Assembly: GCF_014336955.1 (NCBI RefSeq)
Contig: NZ_QRAI01000007.1
Location: 1-64,000, forward strand
DNA from: Saccharophagus sp. K07
GTDB lineage: Bacteria; Pseudomonadota; Gammaproteobacteria; Pseudomonadales; Cellvibrionaceae
Length of the DNA: 64,000 nt
Direction of reading: 5' to 3'
Shown here piece by piece: positions 59,319-64,000 of the stretch (the stretch's first letter is position 1; every line of letters starts with the position of its first letter). The position numbers and the translations under genes are program-made. The notes under the pieces are model-generated. The model was given only the letters and a program-made list of their open reading frames with translations, was not told where the DNA came from and ran no database searches.

Positions 59319-59386
59319 AAAAAATACTTCTTAGAGTTGGTGAGAAACCGTAAACGCGAATTTGCGGTGCGCTAATTCGAACAGGG

Positions 59387-59740
59387 TCAGCGATTTAACA
59401 CATCATTTTTAACGCTATTGGCGATAGCAGCGATTTCTTGAATATCCTCTGCGGCGACTCCTAATTCCTGTAGTGTAGCCGCAAGATTCTCGATGACGGC
59501 ATCAAAATGAATTTCAGTGAGCGCCATATGTTTGTGGCCTTCGCGCAAATCTTTGCCGGAATAATGATTCGGACCGCCAAATACCATGGTTAAAAAGGCT
59601 TTTTGTTTGGCCGCCTGCTTGTCCATATCGACCGTATCAAAGAAATGGCAGATGCGATCATCTGCGAGAACTTTGCGATAAAAAATATCGACTGCTGCAT
59701 CTACAGCGGGTTCTCCGCCAATTCGCTCATATAAACTCAT
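59387..59740 (-). CDS. Group 1 truncated hemoglobin
   Basis: Group 1 truncated globins bind O2 and NO; in mycobacteria the relative acts as an NO dioxygenase. The 117-residue product begins MSLYERIGGEPAVDAAVDIF; the start at 59740 has GAGGAAT upstream, and an earlier one at 59758 adds six residues. FLTMVFGGPNHYSGKDLREG and HKHMALTEIHFDAVIENLAA carry the heme-pocket and proximal His regions typical of the group. The ferredoxin-reductase follows, and an NsrR-like palindrome lies 21 bases upstream. Together they would make NO-inducible detoxification. Confidence 0.93.
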   Translation of the reverse strand: MSLYERIGGEPAVDAAVDIFYRKVLADDRICHFFDTVDMDKQAAKQKAFLTMVFGGPNHYSGKDLREGHKHMALTEIHFDAVIENLAATLQELGVAAEDIQEIAAIANSVKNDVLNR

Positions 59741-59761
59741 GTTGATTCCTCGTGCCATATA

Positions 59762-59784
59762 AAGATGTATTTTATATGCATCTT
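59762..59784. promoter_or_regulatory. NsrR-like operator for the globin operon
   Basis: AAGATGTATTT-T-ATATGCATCTT is an 11-1-11 inverted repeat; nine of eleven pairs match between the arms. It fits the NsrR consensus AAGATGYATTT and its mirror. NsrR is an NO-sensing Fe-S repressor, so the truncated globin downstream (minus strand) should be induced by NO. No nsrR gene lies in the window. Confidence 0.75.
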
Positions 59785-59980
59785 ATTGGTTTGTTTGAAT
59801 GCTGGCAATTGTCGCTGTTGAAAAGCGTGACCTCTTTAAAAGAACGCCAATGGTCTTAGCATCAGAAAAAGGCTGAGTGGCATTCGACATACTTTTCTGG
59901 CGGAGCTCTTGCGCTATACACTCGCGCCTCTGTTAACCATTCAGCAGTACGCGTTGGTTGAGAGCGTGCGGGAGACCCTT

Positions 59981-60724
59981 ATGTCCGATGATCAAGCTGC
60001 AACGAGTGTCGACTCTGGTTCAGCGCAAAGCCCGGGTTCGGTGCAAGATTCTGATTCAACACAAAGCCTCGACTCAGCCGGTCGTGCGCTTGTACACGAC
60101 ATAGCGACGCCCTTGGCTACCTTGCAACTCAATCTGCAGGTTTTGTCCACTTATCTGCCCGCGGTTCTGTCCTATTGTGAAAACCAGGCAAAATTACCTA
60201 GTGTCGATAAGCTGCAAGTGCTGGCCGGTTTGCCAGCGGCGCTTGACGCCGACATTCACAAAATACGCCAAGCGATCCAAGGCTTTTCGTCGATCCTGGT
60301 GCGGCAAGCGCAGAGCGTGCCGCGAGCCAATCCAGAACAAAAGCTGGCCGCAGGTCGGGTGCGAAAAATTCTCTTGGTGGAGGACGAGCTGATCCATCAG
60401 GAAATTGCGCGGAAACAATTGGGGAATGACTACGAACTCAGCATTGCGAGTAGTTTGACTGAAGCGCTGGAACTGTATTCGGCCCAGTCTTTTGATTTGA
60501 TTCTTTTGGATTTGGTGGTGCCTGGAATGGATGCAAAAAGTTTTGCCCGGTCGCTGCGCGCTGGATCCCGTCGTATACCCGTTATCCTGGTTTCCAATAT
60601 GCCACTCGCGCCCGATGAGCTGGAGGAGTTGGGCGTGGATGGCGCGCTGGACAAACCCTTTTCCAAGGCAAAGCTCGTAGAGTTGTTGGAGCAATTGGCG
60701 CCGGCGAGTTATTCAGAAGCGTAA
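59981..60724 (+). CDS. Response regulator with N-terminal DHp-like helix
   Basis: The 247-residue product has a Ser-rich N-terminus, then a helical region (about 33-105) with RALVHDIATPLATLQLNLQV. This resembles the HisKA dimerisation helix of kinases including an H-D-x-x-x-P pattern, but no ATPase domain follows. The receiver is at about 125-243: ILLVEDELIHQEIA, phospho-Asp in LILLDLVVPGMD near 181, VSN and Lys in LDKPFSKAK. The ATG at 59981 has GGGAG upstream; an in-frame TTG at 59909 would add 24 residues. It converges with the histidine-kinase gene (six-base gap). The DHp-like part may dock the kinase or act as a phosphotransfer helix. Confidence 0.85.
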   Translation: MSDDQAATSVDSGSAQSPGSVQDSDSTQSLDSAGRALVHDIATPLATLQLNLQVLSTYLPAVLSYCENQAKLPSVDKLQVLAGLPAALDADIHKIRQAIQGFSSILVRQAQSVPRANPEQKLAAGRVRKILLVEDELIHQEIARKQLGNDYELSIASSLTEALELYSAQSFDLILLDLVVPGMDAKSFARSLRAGSRRIPVILVSNMPLAPDELEELGVDGALDKPFSKAKLVELLEQLAPASYSEA

Positions 60725-60730
60725 ATGGCG

Positions 60731-62722
60731 TTAACGCTGCAAAGGGAAGCGGAAGGTGAAGGTTGTGCCCTGATCTGGAGCGCTCTTCACCTGAATTGAG
60801 GCGCCATGCTCGTCAGCAATCCGTTTGATCGTCTGCAGTCCTATGCCATTGCCGCCTTTTTTAGTGCTCTCCAAACCTTCCCAAAGGTGCCCCAGCTGCG
60901 TATCTGACATGCCGACACCATTGTCCGTGATGGAAACATAGGCGTAGTCTGCATCAGCCCAGGTATTCACCTCTATATCCAGCTCAGAACCTGGCCGGCA
61001 GGCTTCGTAAGCATTTTTCAACACGTTGATAAACAGGATCTTGAGATCTTCCGGGTCGCCTTTGATATCCGGAACGCCTCCAAAATTGCGGCGCAGATTG
61101 GGAATGGTGCGACCAAAAACCAAGGCGCAGTCGTTGAGCACCTGCTCCAGCGATAAGCTCTCGACTTTAATTTTCCGACCGCCTTTGAGCAGTTGCGCCA
61201 TAGTTGTTATGAGGTGCGAACCCCAGGCGACCTGTTCGAGAATAACCTGTCGCCGCTTTTCTTCGTCGTACAGATCGTTGGACACCACACCATCAATAAT
61301 AGAGAGAGGGGCTTTGATGTCGTGATGATAGATATTCATGACATTCAGCAGCGACAACTTTTTCTTCGCATCGGCCATTTCCTGATGCAGTTTTTCCAGC
61401 ATGGCTATGCGGTGCAGGGTTTGCGCGAGTTCGGTCACCATCCACTCCATCAGACGGATGTCGTCGTAGCGGAAAAAGGAAGATGAGATGGGGCGGCCAA
61501 TCAGAACGATCGCCAATAATTTGCCTTCCCAAAATACCGGAAAAAAACAAGCGGCAGAGAGCGCGGCCAATTTTTCCCGAATGTCGGCCTGGGTCTCATC
61601 CACCATAATCACGGGAGAGCGCTGTCCGCTATGGGCTAATAATTCTTTGCCGAGCTGGATGGATTTTTGGTTGTGCGAAATGGAGATGGCGCTGTGCATT
61701 GATCCGTCCTGGTCGTCCATGCGGCACAGATGGTATTCCTTGACGCGCAACACGTTGTAAAACACGTAGTTCAGAAGTTGGGATAGCTGGGTCAGATCAT
61801 TACAACTGCGCAGATTATCGCGAATTTCGTCTACTACCTTCTGATAATCGTAGGTCTGGGAGGCCAGCAGGCGGCGGGCATTCGGCTCGAGCCATTTGAG
61901 AGTTCGCGGATAAAGTTCCAGTGTGATCATGAACAGCGCGAACAGCAGAACAAATTTACTGGACTCGCCAGAAATATTGATGATTGTCGGAACTGTGGCG
62001 AAATAAAGGCAGGCGAGGAAGACAACCAGCAGCATGCGTGACACAGCCAAGCTCACGGCCAGTTTGAAATCCATCAAATGGTGGGCGACGGTCGAATAGA
62101 AGAGCAACAACATAAAGATGATGTTGGTCGAGGCGCCGATGAATTTTGATAAATAGAAGTCGTATGCCACCAGCATCAGACTGAGAAGACCGCACACAAA
62201 GCTGATGCTGAGGGTGATCAGCAGCCATTGAATTCGTTGTTTGTCACGGGTTGCTGCAGAGCGGAAAATTTTCGCTGTAAATACTATTGAACCGATCAAG
62301 CACAGCAGGAAGCAGGAAATAAATCCGTAATAGACAGTATCCACTTCTGGCAAATAGCCGGTTGTTGTCTCCTTGAGCGTGGACGGCATCACGGAATTAT
62401 TTAAAACAAATAAAATTCCCGCCAATATGAAGCCAGGGATGACAACTGTGGATTTGAAATATTGCGATCGTGAGGCCACTAATTGCCAAACTAATAAAGC
62501 AAGCGACGGCGGGATTAAAAACACGCCAAGACGAGTGAGATGAAACCACGGATTGAGGACGTCCCTGTCCTCAATATAAGTCAATAAAAATAGTTCTACT
62601 GACCAAAGGCAGGCGCCGAAGGAAACCAGCGCCAGGGCAATGACACCTTTTTGGGCCTTCCTAGATAGCGCCAATAGCCCGATCAGAAAGTCGACCGCGG
62701 CGATTATGAGGTAAAGAGTCAT
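60731..62722 (-). CDS. Multi-spanning membrane histidine kinase with GAF-like domain
   Basis: The 663 residues have about eight N-terminal membrane helices (to about 280), a GAF-like region (about 300-440), a dimerisation helix with HHDIKAPLSIIDG near 467 and an ATPase domain (INVLKNAYEACRPG, ITDNGVGMS, KKGGNGIGLQTI). This layout resembles the PrsK kinase of exosortase/PEP-CTERM loci. The ATG at 62722 lies 62 bases inside the end of the acyltransferase gene, a large overlap; no later start keeps the first helix. The response-regulator gene is convergent at the other end. Together with the acyltransferase this looks like a signal-making and sensing set. Confidence 0.9.
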   Translation of the reverse strand: MTLYLIIAAVDFLIGLLALSRKAQKGVIALALVSFGACLWSVELFLLTYIEDRDVLNPWFHLTRLGVFLIPPSLALLVWQLVASRSQYFKSTVVIPGFILAGILFVLNNSVMPSTLKETTTGYLPEVDTVYYGFISCFLLCLIGSIVFTAKIFRSAATRDKQRIQWLLITLSISFVCGLLSLMLVAYDFYLSKFIGASTNIIFMLLLFYSTVAHHLMDFKLAVSLAVSRMLLVVFLACLYFATVPTIINISGESSKFVLLFALFMITLELYPRTLKWLEPNARRLLASQTYDYQKVVDEIRDNLRSCNDLTQLSQLLNYVFYNVLRVKEYHLCRMDDQDGSMHSAISISHNQKSIQLGKELLAHSGQRSPVIMVDETQADIREKLAALSAACFFPVFWEGKLLAIVLIGRPISSSFFRYDDIRLMEWMVTELAQTLHRIAMLEKLHQEMADAKKKLSLLNVMNIYHHDIKAPLSIIDGVVSNDLYDEEKRRQVILEQVAWGSHLITTMAQLLKGGRKIKVESLSLEQVLNDCALVFGRTIPNLRRNFGGVPDIKGDPEDLKILFINVLKNAYEACRPGSELDIEVNTWADADYAYVSITDNGVGMSDTQLGHLWEGLESTKKGGNGIGLQTIKRIADEHGASIQVKSAPDQGTTFTFRFPLQR

Positions 62723-63389
62723 GCTTCGCCTGTGCTCTATTATCGGTTTGGTTTAAGACAAATTCTCGGCTTTGATCAAGATCGAAGCAAGCCATGAGTA
62801 TAGTCTTAAACTTTAACCCACGGTAAGCCTTCAGTTCGGAAATTGGCGCAAAGTTCACCATTCGGTAAAACCTGACATGTTCTTCGCGAACCGCGGCCAA
62901 AACGCAATCCGCATTGACTCTGTCGGCTTCGGTAATGATGTTCTTATAAATACTGAAGCGTGCTTGTATGCCGCCTTTGCGTTGGAAGTCTGGGTGAACG
63001 ACAAAGCGGTTTGCTTCTATAAAGGTTTTATCCATTCCGACCTCTGCGGCAATTTCCTTTTCATATATTTTCATCACGGGAATATTCCATTCTTCTCCAG
63101 GGCGATAAGCGCATAACCTGATGGAGCCAATTATTTTATTTCCGTAATAGGTCAAATAAGAGGTGCAATTTGGTTGCGAATCATATTCATCCATAAATCG
63201 TTTTGATTCATTTTCTTCAATGTATTTTTCGGCACTATAACTTTGATATCTGAGTGCATATACAGAATCTAAAAGTGGGCCATATGCTCGAATGCTGTGA
63301 TATTGAGGTCTTTCCTCCTGGTTTGGAAAAATATCCTTGTTAGACGCAAGATCAATGGAAGAGCTAGTGGTCGGTGCGGTTGACAACAT
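62661..63389 (-). CDS. FeeM/LuxI-like N-acyltransferase
   Basis: The 242-residue product has a GNAT-type fold of the FeeM/PEP-CTERM-associated acyltransferase group, related to LuxI autoinducer synthases. Visible signatures are SVYALRYQSYS near 43, FMDEYDSQPN near 65, KIIGSIRLCAYRPGEEW near 83, and FIEANRFVVHPDFQRKGG near 117, equivalent to the E-x-x-R-F block of autoinducer synthases. The family joins acyl chains from acyl carrier protein to an amino acid. AGAGGT precedes the ATG. The C-terminal tail overlaps the kinase start by 62 bases. The product, if any, is unknown. Confidence 0.85.
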   Translation of the reverse strand: MLSTAPTTSSSIDLASNKDIFPNQEERPQYHSIRAYGPLLDSVYALRYQSYSAEKYIEENESKRFMDEYDSQPNCTSYLTYYGNKIIGSIRLCAYRPGEEWNIPVMKIYEKEIAAEVGMDKTFIEANRFVVHPDFQRKGGIQARFSIYKNIITEADRVNADCVLAAVREEHVRFYRMVNFAPISELKAYRGLKFKTILMACFDLDQSREFVLNQTDNRAQAKHDSLPHNRRGRLSDRAIGAI

Positions 63390-64000
63390 TTTAGATACCT
63401 CTGTTTGGTTGGGGTGTGATGGAAGGAAAAGTATGACGACAAGTTGCTAAGTTTCACACGTCGTTTTATCGGAAAAACTTGCTGCCATGCAAAAAGTTTT
63501 AATCGGAAAAAATAGGATTTACGCGACAGTCAGAAATAAATAGAAATAAAAAACATGTTTTATATCCATATAATTTGGTTTTTTAGAAACAAAAAATATA
63601 AGTCGGCGAAATGTGTTGAAAATTGCGCCGTAAAAAACAGGCATTAAAGATGTTGATTGAGGTTCAAATAGGATGGGTTTAATTGGCCAAAGCCATACAA
63701 AATAAATGGTTTTGATTTAATTTTTGAACGAGATAGGGTGAGATTGAAGTGGTGGTCCATCAAATGATTCATTTCTGTGCCTCCATGCATTTAATTGCAC
63801 TTTAATAGTTCGCGAATAAGCTAAACAATTTTATTTTGTTTTGTGCACTTTCTTCACGACGTTTAGGGCGTTGCGTATCTGCAACACCTACTCTGCGGAA
63901 TTCTCAATTCTCATAAAACTTCACATGGGCTGTATAGCTTTTCTCGTTATCACCTATCGGTTTTGTGACGACTATCCGTTGTCGGTACCTCGGGGCGATT
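63390..64000. other. AT-rich region upstream of the acyltransferase, no gene seen
   Basis: These 611 bases hold no convincing coding frame, RNA or terminator. The AT-rich composition suits promoter DNA for the acyltransferase (minus strand), and a gene to the right may begin beyond the window. Confidence 0.45.

Overview
The window looks like chromosomal DNA of a free-living, motile, cellulose-degrading gammaproteobacterium of the Cellvibrio type. This is inferred from two GH5 cellulase lipoproteins, a MotA/MotB pair, a Mg-type HemB as in Pseudomonas, YajQ, CbpA/CbpM and general protein similarity. No rRNA or tRNA gene, insertion sequence or prophage was seen.

Layout. 0-5 kb: tkt and pgk (minus strand) with an orphan protein downstream. 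5-8.4 kb: a three-gene polysaccharide O-acetylation operon (MBOAT, AlgX/AlgJ-like, SGNH). 8.4-10.9 kb: a heat-shock cluster (two Hsp20, CbpA, CbpM). 11-14.2 kb: a WYL regulator, a lipoprotein, a SIMPL protein and a 57-codon membrane protein. 14.5-27.1 kb: a complete type I-E CRISPR-Cas locus with 51 repeats. 27-31 kb: a MocR regulator facing an EamA exporter, plus an MFS transporter and a DUF3096 protein. 31-41.4 kb: a very large hybrid sensor kinase, an AlkC-like repair protein, small envelope proteins, a flagellar-type protein, a SprA-like putative protease, an acyl-CoA dehydrogenase and a SUKH protein. 41.8-49.9 kb: an AbgT transporter, an Omp85-like protein, YajQ, MotAB, a GH5 cellulase and Tpx. 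50-57 kb: a second GH5, a ferritin-like protein, a CysK-glutaredoxin fusion and envelope lipoproteins. 57-60 kb: hemB, a ferredoxin-reductase and a truncated globin behind an NsrR-like operator. 60-63.4 kb: a response regulator, a membrane histidine kinase and a FeeM/LuxI-like acyltransferase.

The main feature is the CRISPR-Cas locus. Its gene order is cas3, a 37-codon membrane protein, cas8e, cse2, cas7e, cas5e, cas6e, a Phd/UPF0175 antitoxin, a probable toxin remnant, cas1, cas2, leader and array. The extra pieces are unusual: a membrane microprotein behind its own promoter and coupled to cas8e, an antitoxin that seems to have lost its toxin, and a boxA-like element in the leader. A second membrane microprotein is divergent from cas3 and a WYL regulator lies about 2.5 kb upstream.

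Two other candidate modules stand out. One is a probable nitric-oxide detoxification unit (globin plus separate reductase, with hemB next to it) under an NsrR-like operator. The other is a possible lipid-signalling unit of an autoinducer-synthase-like acyltransferase with a multi-spanning kinase and a response regulator. All functions come from reading the sequence and from family knowledge; no database search was run.
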